Source of the DNA: Limobrevibacterium gyesilva
GTDB taxonomy: Bacteria; Pseudomonadota; Alphaproteobacteria; Acetobacterales; Acetobacteraceae
Assembly: GCF_025989185.1 (NCBI RefSeq)
Contig: NZ_JAPDNT010000039.1
Span: forward strand, 1-36,011
Direction of reading: 5' to 3'
DNA length: 36,011 nt
The notes below the pieces were generated by a model. It was not told the origin of the DNA and did no database searches. It worked only from the letters and a program-made list of their open reading frames with translations. Of this stretch, positions 24,643 to 33,128 are shown piece by piece (position 1 is the first letter of the stretch; each line of letters starts with the position of its first letter). A program made the translations under genes and the position numbers.

Positions 24643-26103
24643 ATGGACGCCGTTCCGCAGACCCCCCGCATCACGGTCACCGCCATCCCCGGCGATGGCA
24701 TCGGCCCGGAGGTGATGCGGGCCACCCAGCGCATCCTCGCCGCCGCCGGCGCCCGCATCGATTGGGAGGAGGCCGAGGCCGGCGCCGCGGCATTCCGCAA
24801 GGGCATCGCCACCGGCTGCCCGCAGGAGACGCTGGACAGCATCGAGCGCACCGGCGTGGCCCTCAAGGGCCCGCTGGAGACGGCGCTCGGCTACGGGGAG
24901 AAATCCGCCAACGTGACGCTGCGGAAGTTCTTCGAGCTCTACGGCAACATCCGCCCCGTGCGCGAGCTGCCGGGCATCCGCACCCCGTTCTCCGGCCGCG
25001 GCATCGACCTCGTGATCGTGCGCGAGAACGTCGAGGACCTGTACGCCGGCATCGAATACCTGCAGACGCCCAGCGTGGCCCAGTGCCTGAAGCTGATGAG
25101 CGAGCCGGGCTGCGAGCGCATCCTGCGGCTGGCCTATGCGCTGGCCCGCGCCGAGGGACGGACCAGGCTCGCCTGCTCGACCAAGGCCAACATCATGAAG
25201 ACCACCGAGGGGCTGATGAAGCGCGTGTTCGAGCGCATCGCCCCCGAGTATCCGGACATCGCCCCCAGCCACCTCATCATCGACAACTGCGCCCACCAGC
25301 TGGTCATCGCGCCCGAGCAGTTCGAGCTGATCGTGACCAGCAACATGAACGGCGACATCATCAGCGACCTCGCCGCCGGCCTCGTGGGCGGGCTGGGGAT
25401 CGCGCCGTCGTCCAACGTGGGCGACCGGGTGGCGATGTTCGAGGCGGTGCACGGATCGGCACCGCAGATCGCCGGCAAGGGGCTGGCCAACCCCACCGCC
25501 CTGCTGCTGTCGGCGGTCATGCTGCTGCGCCATGTCGGCGACTTCGCCGCCGCCGAGCGGGTGGAGCAGGCGGTGTTCGTGACCCTGCAGGAAGGCCGGA
25601 ACCTGACCGGGGACATCGCGCCGAAGGGCGAGGGCGCCGGCACCGACGCCTTCACCGACCAGGTGATCGCCAATCTCGGCCGCGGCAGCGACGTGCCGTC
25701 GCGCGCCTACCATGCGATCGACATGTCGAAATGGACGGACCGCACCTGGCACCGCCGCGCCGACAGCCGCGAACTGGTCGGGCTCGATGTCTTTATCGAG
25801 TCCGAGCGCGAGCCGGCGGCCCTGGCGGCCGGGCTGGAGGCGGCGGCCGCGGGCACGGCGTTCGCGCTGAAGATGCTGTCGAACCGCGGCACCCAGGTCT
25901 GGCCGCCGACCGGCGGGCACAGCTTCCGGGTGGACCATTTCCAGTGCCGCTTCGTGCTGCGCGGCAACCGCGCAGGCAATTACGGGCCGGAGATCGCCGA
26001 GCTGATGCGTCGCGTGTCGGCGGAGCACCAGTGGATGCATGTCGAGAAGCTGCAACGCTTCGACGGCGCCGACGCCTTCGCCAAGGCGCAGGGGGAAAGC
26101 TGA
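24643..26103 (+). CDS. icd: Isocitrate dehydrogenase, Thermus-type with C-terminal extension
   Basis: 486 aa beta-decarboxylating dehydrogenase. It opens with ITVTAIPGDGIGPEVM. The substrate segment contains SANVTLRKFFELYGNIRPVR and VIVRENVEDLYAGIEY; the metal-binding part is SNMNGDIISDLAAGLVGGLG; the cofactor segment is EAVHGSAPQIAGKGLANPTA. After about residue 350 it has an extra domain (WPPTGGHSFRVDHFQCRF and onward) found in the Thermus thermophilus-like NADP isocitrate dehydrogenases, which explains the length compared with about 340 aa for isopropylmalate or tartrate dehydrogenases. After HGSAP it has Gln275-Ile276, neither the Lys-Tyr of the Thermus enzyme nor the Asp-Ile usual in NAD enzymes, so cofactor preference is open. 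TCA cycle, cytoplasm. Confidence 0.88.
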   Translation: MDAVPQTPRITVTAIPGDGIGPEVMRATQRILAAAGARIDWEEAEAGAAAFRKGIATGCPQETLDSIERTGVALKGPLETALGYGEKSANVTLRKFFELYGNIRPVRELPGIRTPFSGRGIDLVIVRENVEDLYAGIEYLQTPSVAQCLKLMSEPGCERILRLAYALARAEGRTRLACSTKANIMKTTEGLMKRVFERIAPEYPDIAPSHLIIDNCAHQLVIAPEQFELIVTSNMNGDIISDLAAGLVGGLGIAPSSNVGDRVAMFEAVHGSAPQIAGKGLANPTALLLSAVMLLRHVGDFAAAERVEQAVFVTLQEGRNLTGDIAPKGEGAGTDAFTDQVIANLGRGSDVPSRAYHAIDMSKWTDRTWHRRADSRELVGLDVFIESEREPAALAAGLEAAAAGTAFALKMLSNRGTQVWPPTGGHSFRVDHFQCRFVLRGNRAGNYGPEIAELMRRVSAEHQWMHVEKLQRFDGADAFAKAQGES

Positions 26104-26237
26104 ATAACGAGGCGGGTGAGGGCGTTACCGGCGGAAAGATGCCGAACGGAAATGTCTTGCATTTCCACGGGGCATTTTACAGTCTTTTACCCAAGCGGCG
26201 GCAAGCCGCAGGGAGCTTCACGAGCCTGACGACGGGA

Positions 26238-26271
26238 CCGGGGCGCGGCGGCTGCATTCGCCGCGCCCCGG
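26238..26271. terminator. 13-bp perfect hairpin between convergent icd and phaR
   Basis: CCGGGGCGCGGCG (26238-26250), loop GCTGCATT, CGCCGCGCCCCGG (26259-26271). It lies 134 bases after the icd stop and 28 bases after the phaR stop on the other strand, so it could end both transcripts. No T-run on either strand; termination efficiency is uncertain. Confidence 0.55.
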
Positions 26272-26299
26272 GGCGTCGAAGCCGCGCGGGCCCGCCCGT

Positions 26300-26932
26300 C
26301 TACTTCTCGACCTTGTCCTTGCTCGCTGTGACGGCGCCCGTCCGCGCCTCGGCAAGCTGCTTGCGCAGCGACTCGATCTCGGCGCGCAGGGCGGCGAGTT
26401 CGGCCTCCAGCGGCGATTCGCCGGCCGGGCGCGGTGTCTCGGTGCCGTCGGGTTGGTAGAACGGGGTGAACAGGCTCATCGCCCGTTCCATCATCGCCAT
26501 GTTCTGCCGGCCCACTTCCTCCATGCCGAACGGGAAGAAGCTGCCCATCGTCTGCTGCATCGCCTGGCGCATCTGCTCATGCTGGCGGGTGAAGTTGCTC
26601 AGCGCCTGCTCCAGGTATTTGGGCACCAGATTCTGCATCGAATCGCCATAGAATCCGATTAACTGGCGCAGGAAGCCGGTCGGCAGCAGCGCCCGGCCCT
26701 TGGCTTCCTCTTCGACGATGATCTGGGTGAGCACGCTGCGGGTGATGTCTTCGCCGGTCTTGGCATCATAGACGACGAAATCGCGTCCCAGGCGGACCAT
26801 ATCGGCAAGCGTGTCGAGCGTGATGTAGCTGGAGCTTTCCGTGTTGTACAATCGTCTATTGGCATATTTCTTGACAACGACGGGCGTTTTTTCAGCGGAC
26901 GTGGTCGGGTCCGTCTTGGCGGTCTGCGACAT
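26300..26932 (-). CDS. phaR: Polyhydroxyalkanoate synthesis repressor PhaR
   Basis: 210 aa from ATG 26932, preceded by GAGGGGGGCAG. The N-terminal DNA-binding domain has VKKYANRRLYNTESSSYITL and LADMVRLGRDFVVYDAKTGE; the second domain, which binds PHB granules in known members, has GFYGDSMQNLVPKYLEQAL. A Met/Gln-rich stretch (QHEQMRQAMQQTMG) and a predicted coiled coil (LEAELAALRAEIESLRKQL) follow. It represses phasin and PHA genes until polymer is present to titrate it. Divergent from the small PhaE-like gene over 151 bases, a likely target. Confidence 0.96.
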   Translation of the reverse strand: MSQTAKTDPTTSAEKTPVVVKKYANRRLYNTESSSYITLDTLADMVRLGRDFVVYDAKTGEDITRSVLTQIIVEEEAKGRALLPTGFLRQLIGFYGDSMQNLVPKYLEQALSNFTRQHEQMRQAMQQTMGSFFPFGMEEVGRQNMAMMERAMSLFTPFYQPDGTETPRPAGESPLEAELAALRAEIESLRKQLAEARTGAVTASKDKVEK

Positions 26933-27083
26933 CTGCCCCCCTCGCGGGAATTGTGGCGTTATCGTAGCATGATGCGCCGCAACATCCAAAACTTCATCTC
27001 TGTCCGGCGCCGGGCGCAATTTCACGGTTTTCCCGCGACTTCGCGGCGAATATGGTCCGCCCCGTCAGGAGGAAGGATGGCGG

Positions 27084-27440
27084 ATGACGAGTCGAATTCC
27101 GCCCCCGGACACGACGGCAGACCCGGTCGCGGAGATGCAGGACCTCGCACGCGACTGGATCACGCTTTGGCAGAGCGAGCTGGCCGCAGCCGCCGTGGAC
27201 CGGGAGGCGCAGGAGTCGTGGCAATCGTTGCTGGCGCTATGGGCGGGCGCGGCCAGCGCCATGCTGAGCGCCATGCCGAGAAACATGCCTGATGCCGGCA
27301 CCCCCCGGCCCGCTGCTGCGCCGCGGCCCGCGCCCGCTGCTGCTGCACCTGACGCTCGCGATGCTGAAATCGAGCGCCTCGCTCATCGCGTCGCAGAGCT
27401 TGAGCAGCGCCTCGCCGAACTGGAGCGCGGCCGCGGCTGA
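27084..27440 (+). CDS. Small coiled-coil protein, possibly a reduced PhaE-like subunit
   Basis: 118 aa, not a family I can name with certainty. Strong ribosome site AGGAGGAAGG before ATG 27084. Three parts: a Trp-containing amphipathic region (LARDWITLWQSELA, SWQSLLALWAG; residues 21-55), an Ala/Pro-rich linker (71-90) and a heptad coiled coil (IERLAHRVAELEQRLAELER, 96-115). PhaE subunits of class III PHA synthases share the Trp-rich start but are about three times longer. Its 3' end overlaps the 5' end of the PhaC-like gene, and phaR is divergent, which supports a PHA role. Phasin-like or scaffold function is possible. Confidence 0.65.
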   Translation: MTSRIPPPDTTADPVAEMQDLARDWITLWQSELAAAAVDREAQESWQSLLALWAGAASAMLSAMPRNMPDAGTPRPAAAPRPAPAAAAPDARDAEIERLAHRVAELEQRLAELERGRG

Positions 27441-28494
27441 GCAGGCGCGCGCGATCGCGGCGGCGCTGCAGGGCGGCGACGGCGCGTTTCCCCAGGCCGT
27501 GCTGATGGAGGCGCTGCGTCAGGACCGCGAGCTGATCGCCGGCATCGCCGCCTATCGCCGCCATCCCTGGCGGCGCGTGCTGCCGGAGGTTCCGGCGATC
27601 TGGGAAGAGGGCGGCAGCCGGCTGCTGGATTTCGGCGGCACGGGGCCCACGGTCCTGCTGGTGCCCAGCCTGGTGAACCGGGCCCATGTGCTGGATCTCG
27701 CCCCCCGGCACTCCATGGCCCGCTTCCTGGCCGGGGAGGGGCTGCGGGTCCTGCTGCTGGACTGGGGCTGGCCGGGCGAGCTGGAGCGCAGCTTCACGCT
27801 GACGGACTACATCGCCGGCCGGCTGGAGCGGGCGCTGACGGCCGTGGGCGGGCGGGTGGTTTTGGCCGGCTATTGCATGGGCGGGCTGCTGACGGTGGCG
27901 GCGGCGCAGCGACGGCCGGATCTGGTGGCCGCACTGGCGCTGCTGGCCACGCCCTGGGATTTCCATGGCGACGATCCCACGCGCGCCACCGCGCTGGCGC
28001 GCCTGTTGCCGCTGATGGAGCCGCTGCTGGCGTTCGGCGGCGCCCTGCCGATCGACGCGCTGCAGATCATGTTCGCGCTGCTGGACCCCTTTGGTATCGC
28101 CACGAAATACCGCGGCTTCGGCCGGCTGAACCAGGACAGCGACCGGGCCCGGCTGTTCGTGGCGCTGGAAGACTGGCTCAACGACGGGGTGCCGCTGGCC
28201 GGCCCGGTGGCGCGGGAATGCCTGAACGGGTGGTACGGCGCCAATACCCCGGCCCGCGGCACATGGCGGGTGGCCGGGCTGGCGGTGGACCCGGCGGCGC
28301 TGGACCTGCCCTGCTTCGTGGCCGTGCCGGGGCGCGACCGGATCGTGCCGCCGGAAAGCGCGCGCCCGCTGGCGGCCGCCATCCCGAACGCCGTGCTGCA
28401 CGAGCCCGCCGCCGGCCATATCGGCATGGCCGCCGGATCGACAGCCGAGGCGGTGCTGTGGCGGCCTTTCCTGGACTGGGTGCGCGGGCTCTGA
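27361..28494 (+). CDS. PhaC-like alpha/beta hydrolase with cysteine nucleophile
   Basis: About 377 aa with ATG 27361; in-frame ATG 27292 and TTG 27400 are alternatives, and none has a good ribosome site. The lipase box is GYCMGG (Cys172), a cysteine nucleophile as in PHA synthases rather than the serine of esterases. The acid is Asp326 in VPGRDRIVPP and the base His353 in AAGHIGMAAG, in the order and spacing seen in PhaC. LVPSLVNRAHVLDL and LLLDWGWPG are also PhaC-type motifs. The length fits the catalytic core of class III PhaC (about 355 aa), not class I (about 590). Probably makes or modifies polyhydroxyalkanoate with the upstream small protein; a thioesterase or transacylase role cannot be excluded. 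Confidence 0.8.
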   Translation: MLKSSASLIASQSLSSASPNWSAAAAEQARAIAAALQGGDGAFPQAVLMEALRQDRELIAGIAAYRRHPWRRVLPEVPAIWEEGGSRLLDFGGTGPTVLLVPSLVNRAHVLDLAPRHSMARFLAGEGLRVLLLDWGWPGELERSFTLTDYIAGRLERALTAVGGRVVLAGYCMGGLLTVAAAQRRPDLVAALALLATPWDFHGDDPTRATALARLLPLMEPLLAFGGALPIDALQIMFALLDPFGIATKYRGFGRLNQDSDRARLFVALEDWLNDGVPLAGPVARECLNGWYGANTPARGTWRVAGLAVDPAALDLPCFVAVPGRDRIVPPESARPLAAAIPNAVLHEPAAGHIGMAAGSTAEAVLWRPFLDWVRGL

Positions 28495-28635
28495 CCGGGC
28501 GCTGGCGCTGGCGCTGCGCCGCACTAAACTATCATGCGGGGGCCCGGACGCCGCCTGCGGCCGCTTCCGCTGTGGCGTGTGACGACCTAAATTCGAACCA
28601 TCGCGGGCCATCGACCCGCTGAGGAGAAGCCAGAT

Positions 28636-29808
28636 ATGGACGACATCGTCATCGTTGCCGCGGCGCGTACGCCGGTGGGCAGCTTCAACGGCGTTTTCGG
28701 CAGCGTTCCGGCCCATGTGCTGGGCGCCGCGGCGGTCCAGGGTGCGATGTCGCGCGCCAAGCTCGATCCCGCCGATGTGGACGAGGTGATCCTGGGCCAG
28801 GTGCTGACCGCCGCCCAGGGCCAGAACCCGGCCCGCCAGGCCGCCCACGCCGCCGGCATCCCAGACTCGAAGACGGCGTTCCTGATCAACCAGGTATGCG
28901 GCTCCGGCCTGCGCGCCGTGGCGCTGGCCGCCCAGCAGATCCGCACCGGCGAGAGCGCGATCGTGGTCGCCGGCGGGCAGGAGAGCATGAGCCAGTCCAC
29001 CCATGCCGCCTATCTGCGCGCCGGCCAGAAGATGGGCGACATGACGTTCATCGACACCATGATCAAGGACGGGCTGTGGGACGTCTTCAACGGCTACCAC
29101 ATGGGCAACACCGCGGAGAACGTGGCCAAGGCCTACCAGATCACCCGTGACGAGCAGGACAGCTTCGCGCTGGCCAGCCAGCAGAAGGCCAGCGCCGCGC
29201 AGAAGGCGGGAAAGTTCAAGGACGAGATCGTCCCCGTCACCGTCAAAAGCCGCAAGGGCGACGTGGTGGTGGAGAACGACGAGTATATCCGCCACGACGC
29301 GTCGCTGGAGGGGATGCAGAAGCTGCGGCCGGCCTTCAACAAGGACGGCACCGTGACCGCCGGCAACGCCAGCGGCATCAATGACGGCGCCGCCGCCCTG
29401 GTGGTGATGTCGGCCGCCGACGCGGCCAAGCGCGGGCTGACGCCGCTGGCCCGCATCGCGTCCTTCGCCACGGCCGGCGTCGATCCGGCGGTGATGGGCA
29501 CCGGCCCGATCCCGTCCAGCCGCAAGGCGCTGCAGCGCGCCGGCTGGAAGGCCGAGGACCTCGACCTGATCGAGGCCAACGAGGCCTTCGCCGCCCAGGC
29601 CTGCGCCGTGAACAAGGACCTGGGCTGGGACACTTCGAAGGTGAACGTGAACGGCGGCGCCATCGCCATCGGCCACCCGATCGGCGCTTCGGGCGCGCGG
29701 GTGCTGATCACGCTGCTGTACGAGATGCAGCGGCGCAACGCCAAGAAGGGCCTGGCGACGCTGTGCATCGGCGGCGGCATGGGTGTCGCCATGTGCGTCG
29801 AAAGATGA
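28636..29808 (+). CDS. phaA: Acetyl-CoA C-acetyltransferase (beta-ketothiolase)
   Basis: 390 aa thiolase that condenses two acetyl-CoA to acetoacetyl-CoA, the first step of PHB synthesis. Catalytic residues: Cys88 in [10 protein letters not shown], His347 in [10 protein letters not shown] and Cys387 in [14 protein letters not shown]-like ribosome site GAGGAG ten bases before ATG. A 141-base gap separates it from the PhaC-like gene, so it may have its own promoter. No phaB reductase follows; phaA is assigned from context, and the same enzyme could serve degradation. Confidence 0.94.
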   Translation: MDDIVIVAAARTPVGSFNGVFGSVPAHVLGAAAVQGAMSRAKLDPADVDEVILGQVLTAAQGQNPARQAAHAAGIPDSKTAFLINQVCGSGLRAVALAAQQIRTGESAIVVAGGQESMSQSTHAAYLRAGQKMGDMTFIDTMIKDGLWDVFNGYHMGNTAENVAKAYQITRDEQDSFALASQQKASAAQKAGKFKDEIVPVTVKSRKGDVVVENDEYIRHDASLEGMQKLRPAFNKDGTVTAGNASGINDGAAALVVMSAADAAKRGLTPLARIASFATAGVDPAVMGTGPIPSSRKALQRAGWKAEDLDLIEANEAFAAQACAVNKDLGWDTSKVNVNGGAIAIGHPIGASGARVLITLLYEMQRRNAKKGLATLCIGGGMGVAMCVER

Positions 29809-29841
29809 TCATGGAGACAGGGGGACTGGAAGGCTGACAGG

Positions 29842-29860
29842 CGAGGGGCTTTGCCCCTCG
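29842..29860 (+). repeat. Hairpin CGAGGGGC-TTT-GCCCCTCG
   Basis: Perfect 8-bp stem, 3-base loop, 33 bases after the thiolase stop. It may terminate phaA, but it lacks a T-run and is the first of three palindromes in the 281-base gap, so a repetitive extragenic palindrome is equally plausible. Confidence 0.6.
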
Positions 29861-29928
29861 ACCCCAGTCAAGCCCGTCGCGCTCCTTCGCGCGATGCGCA
29901 GAAGCGTTGGCAATCCTTCACTTTCTCA

Positions 29929-29985
29929 GCCGCGTCAGCGGCCTTCAGTTGACATCAGATATCATCTGAAGGCTGCTGACGCAGC
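29929..29985. repeat. Long imperfect inverted repeat, 20-base arms
   Basis: Left arm 29929-29948 and right arm 29966-29985 pair at 18 of 20 positions (one mismatch and one G-T) around a 17-base AT-richer spacer containing TTGACA and GATATC. The outer parts read GCCGCGTCAGC and GCTGACGCAGC. Confidence 0.7.
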
Positions 29986-30002
29986 CAAGAGAGTAGCGGT
30001 TT

Positions 30003-30023
30003 CCAAAGGCCTACGGCCTTTGG
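30003..30023. repeat. Hairpin CCAAAGGCC-TAC-GGCCTTTGG
   Basis: Perfect 9-bp stem with a 3-base loop, 67 bases before the stop of the convergent transaminase gene. Third palindrome of the 29809-30089 gap. The rest of that gap shows no gene. Confidence 0.7.
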
Positions 30024-30089
30024 CGGGGCTATCCGGCGCGCCGCTTGCGCGACGACGGCAGAGCCCTGGACTCCCTTGATTTCCCCCTA

Positions 30090-31415
30090 TCAGGCCGCCT
30101 CCGCCCGGATCGCGTCGGCCAGGGTGCCGAAGATGCGGTCCACATGCGGCTTCTCGACGATCAGCGGCGGCGAGAGGGCGATGATGTCGCCGGTGGTGCG
30201 GATCAGCACGCCCGCGTCGAAGCAGCGGTGGAAGATGCGCGTGGCGCGGTCGGTCGGCTTGCCCGCGCGCCCCTGCAGCTCGATGCCGGCCACCAGGCCC
30301 ATGTTGCGGATGTCGATGACGTTGGGCAGGCCTTTCAGGCTGTGCGCGGCGTCTTCGAAATAGCCTTCCATGGCCCGCGCCCGGCCCGGCAGGTCCTCGG
30401 CGCGGTGCAGGTCGACCGACGCGATGGCGGCGGCGGAGGCGAGGGGGTGGCCGGAATAGGTGTAGCCGTGGAACAGCTCGATGCCGGCGGGCGCGCCGTC
30501 CACGATGGCGCTGTAGATCTTGTCGTGCACGGCCACGGCACCCATCGGCACCGCGGCGTTGGTCAGGCCCTTCGCCATGGTGATCATGTCCGGGGTCACG
30601 CCCAGGCGCTCGGCGCCGAACGGCGCGCCGATACGGCCGAAGCCGGTGATGACCTCGTCGAAGATCAGCAGGATGCCGTGCTTGTCGCACAGCTCGCGCA
30701 GGCGCTGCAGATAGCCCTGCGGCGGCACCAGCACGCCGGTGGAGCCGGCCAGCGGCTCGACGATCACGGCGGCGATGGTGTCGCCGTGCAGCGCCACCAG
30801 GCCGTCGAGCGCATCGGCCAGATGTGCGCCCCAGGCCGGCTGGCCGCGGGTGAAGGCGTTATGCTCGGGGGCGTGGGTGTGCGGCAGGTGGTCCACATAG
30901 GGCAGCAGCGCGCCGAACTGCTTGCGGTTGGGGCCGATGCCGCCCACGGACATGCCGCCGAAGCCCACGCCGTGATAGCCGCGCTCACGCCCGATCAGGC
31001 GCACGCGCTGGGCCTCGCCGCGGGCGCGCTGGTAGGCGAGGGCGATCTTCAGCGCGGTGTCGGCGGACTCGCTGCCGGAGTTGGTGAAGAACACGTGGTC
31101 CAACCCGTCCGGCGTCATTTCCGCGACCTTGGCGGCGGCCTGGAAGGCGATCGGGTGGCCCATCTGGAAGGTGGGGGCGAAATCCATCACCGCGGCCTGC
31201 TTCTGGATCGCCTCGGTGATCTCGCGGCGGCCGTGCCCGGCGTTGACGCACCACAGGCCGGCGGTGCCGTCGATCACCTCCTGGCCGTCATTGGTGTAGT
31301 AGTGCATGCCCTCGGCGCGCGCGAGCAGGCGGGGCGTGGACTTGTACGCCCGGTTCGCCGTGTACGGCATCCAGAAGGCGTCGAGGTTGTTGGGGCGGGG
31401 GGCGATCTCGTTCAT
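30090..31415 (-). CDS. Class III aminotransferase, probable omega-amino acid:pyruvate (beta-alanine:pyruvate) transaminase
   Basis: 441 aa PLP enzyme. It opens with NNLDAFWMPYTANRAYK, characteristic of beta-alanine:pyruvate transaminases, followed by FFTNSGSESADTALKIA for phosphate binding, RGYHGVGFGGMSVGG, and IFDEVITGFGRIG with the Asp that contacts the pyridine nitrogen. The PLP lysine is Lys282 in MAKGLTNAAVPMG. Substrate breadth in this group is wide (beta-alanine, taurine, amines), so the exact one is uncertain. It is divergent from the GST gene. Confidence 0.92.
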   Translation of the reverse strand: MNEIAPRPNNLDAFWMPYTANRAYKSTPRLLARAEGMHYYTNDGQEVIDGTAGLWCVNAGHGRREITEAIQKQAAVMDFAPTFQMGHPIAFQAAAKVAEMTPDGLDHVFFTNSGSESADTALKIALAYQRARGEAQRVRLIGRERGYHGVGFGGMSVGGIGPNRKQFGALLPYVDHLPHTHAPEHNAFTRGQPAWGAHLADALDGLVALHGDTIAAVIVEPLAGSTGVLVPPQGYLQRLRELCDKHGILLIFDEVITGFGRIGAPFGAERLGVTPDMITMAKGLTNAAVPMGAVAVHDKIYSAIVDGAPAGIELFHGYTYSGHPLASAAAIASVDLHRAEDLPGRARAMEGYFEDAAHSLKGLPNVIDIRNMGLVAGIELQGRAGKPTDRATRIFHRCFDAGVLIRTTGDIIALSPPLIVEKPHVDRIFGTLADAIRAEAA

Positions 31416-31514
31416 GGCAGGTCTCCAGCAAGAACGGCGCAGGGCAGCACTTTGGCCGCTTCAGGGCAAGCCATCGGCGTGCGATGCTGGCCGCGCAATG
31501 AAGGGAGATACGCA

Positions 31515-32177
31515 ATGTCCGACGGTCGGCTGTATATCGGCACGCGTCGCTATTCGTCCTGGTCGCTGCGCGGCTGGCTGCCGGTGAAGCTGGCGCAGCT
31601 GGATGTCGAGGAGGTGGTGATCCCGCTGGCGGGCGGCACCACGCCGGCGGTGAAGGCGGTCAGCCCCGGCGGCACGGTTCCCTATCTTGAGCATCGCGGC
31701 AACAAGGTGTGGGAGAGCCTGGCCATCGGCGAATACTGCGCCGAGTTCGCGCCCGGCCTGTGGCCTGCGGACCAGGGCGCGCGGGCGCATGCGCGCGCCA
31801 TCGCTTGCGAGATGCATGCCGGCTTCCGCGAGCTGCGCATGGCGATGCCGATGAGCCTGTTCCGGCCGGGGTCCGCCGGCAAATGCCGCACCGAGGGCGC
31901 GCTGGCCGACATCAAGCGCATCGATGCGTTGTGGCGCGAGACCCGCGCCCGTTACGGCGCCGGCGGGCCGTACCTGTTCGGCGCGGCGTTCGGCAATGCC
32001 GACGCGATGTATGCCCCGGTGGTCGCCCGTTTCCTGACCTACCAGCCCGAACTGTCGGCCGAGGCCAAGGCCTATTGCGACGCCGTGCGGGCGCATCCGC
32101 TGGTGGCGGCGTGGTACGACGCGGCGGCGAAAGAGCCCACAGACTGGCATCTCGCCCGCGACGAAACCGCCCCTTGA
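31515..32177 (+). CDS. Glutathione S-transferase family protein
   Basis: 220 aa. Thioredoxin-like N-terminal domain with the SSWSLRGWLPVKL start (catalytic Ser/Tyr region), the cis-proline stretch GGTVPYLEH and VWESLAIGEYCAE with the glutathione-binding ES pair. A helical C-terminal domain follows, with GGPYLFGAAFGNADAMYAPV. AAGGGAGA precedes ATG 31515. The stop overlaps the VOC gene start as TTGA. Confidence 0.92.
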   Translation: MSDGRLYIGTRRYSSWSLRGWLPVKLAQLDVEEVVIPLAGGTTPAVKAVSPGGTVPYLEHRGNKVWESLAIGEYCAEFAPGLWPADQGARAHARAIACEMHAGFRELRMAMPMSLFRPGSAGKCRTEGALADIKRIDALWRETRARYGAGGPYLFGAAFGNADAMYAPVVARFLTYQPELSAEAKAYCDAVRAHPLVAAWYDAAAKEPTDWHLARDETAP

Positions 32178-33010
32178 GCATCGCCGAGGGGCTCGACCAT
32201 GTCGGGGTCGCGGTTCGCGACCTCGACCTGGCCGCTGCGGCGTGGGAAGGGCTTGGCTTCGCGCTGACCGGGCTGGCGCGCCACGCAGCGCGCGCCGCCG
32301 ATGGCAGCCTGGCACCGACCGGCACCGGCAATCGCTGCATCATGTTGCGGCAGGGCTATGTCGAGCTGATCGCCGTGGTCGATCCGGCTGCCCGCAGCGC
32401 CACGCTGGAACGATTCCTGTCTCGCTACTGCGGCATCCACATCGTCACCTTCGCCGTGTCCGACGAGCAGGGGGCGCTGGCGCGGCTGCGCAAGGCCGGT
32501 TTCGCCACCGAGATCGCCGCCTCCGAACGCCCCGCCGACCCGGCCGATCCCGATGGTCCGCAGGCCCGCTTCGCACGCCTGCCGCTCGCCGACGCCGAGC
32601 CGCGACTGCAATTGCTGCGGCATCTGACGCCCGAGCTGGTCTGGCAGGAGCGCTTCCTGCACCACCCCAACCGGGCGGTGGCGCTGGATGCGGTCGTGAT
32701 CGTGGCCGAGGCGCCGGCGGTGGTGGCCGCAAGGCTGTCGCGCGCCGCCGGGGTGGCAGTGCTGCCCGATCCCGCCGGCGGCTACGCCCTGGTGCTGGCG
32801 CAGGGGCGGGTGCGCATTCTGCCGCCGGAGTCCCTGGGGGCGGTGTTCCCCGGCATCGCCATCCCGTCGCTGCCGTTCGTGGCCGGCATCGTGGTGCGGA
32901 CCGATGACGGCAACGCCGCCGTGGCGCGGCTGTTGGCCGGGCGCGCCCGCCCGGCGTCCGGCGGCCTGCTCGCCGAAGCCGGCGGCGTCGCGGTGCTGTT
33001 CGCCGCCTGA
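32174..33010 (+). CDS. VOC (glyoxalase-like) domain protein
   Basis: 278 aa with a TTG start at 32174 overlapping the GST stop. Begins SIAEGLDHVGVAVRDLDLAA, a vicinal-oxygen-chelate opening with the metal-binding His; VELIAVVDP and HIVTFAV correspond to later strands. It has two repeats of the fold; the second (VALDAVVIVAEAPAVVAARL) is degenerate and lacks the clear His. It looks like the Glyoxalase_3 type. The substrate is unknown. Co-expression with GST suggests detoxification. Confidence 0.8.
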   Translation: MSIAEGLDHVGVAVRDLDLAAAAWEGLGFALTGLARHAARAADGSLAPTGTGNRCIMLRQGYVELIAVVDPAARSATLERFLSRYCGIHIVTFAVSDEQGALARLRKAGFATEIAASERPADPADPDGPQARFARLPLADAEPRLQLLRHLTPELVWQERFLHHPNRAVALDAVVIVAEAPAVVAARLSRAAGVAVLPDPAGGYALVLAQGRVRILPPESLGAVFPGIAIPSLPFVAGIVVRTDDGNAAVARLLAGRARPASGGLLAEAGGVAVLFAA

Positions 33011-33128
33011 GTTCGTCCGGCTTCGAAATACGATGAAGCTGTGAGCCACGTCACTGTGCGCAGGGTGGTGTGACGGCAGAAGGCTCCCGACCCGGCCCGC
33101 AAGGCCGGCAACAGGAGGGAGTTGCGTG

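Noticed and set aside
24559-26055. Minus-strand 498-aa frame
   Set aside because: Antisense to the isocitrate dehydrogenase gene; His/Gly/Ala-rich shadow.
26951-27292. 113-aa plus-strand frame before the PHA operon
   Set aside because: Its ATG at 27077 is near the ribosome site, but composition is shadow-like and the 27084 frame has a coherent coiled-coil structure.
27160-29676. Minus-strand 838-aa frame
   Set aside because: Antisense to the PHA locus and thiolase, which have catalytic motifs on the plus strand.
30045-31500. 5' part of the 710-aa plus-strand frame ending in the GST gene
   Set aside because: Antisense to the aminotransferase; only the part from 31515 is the GST.
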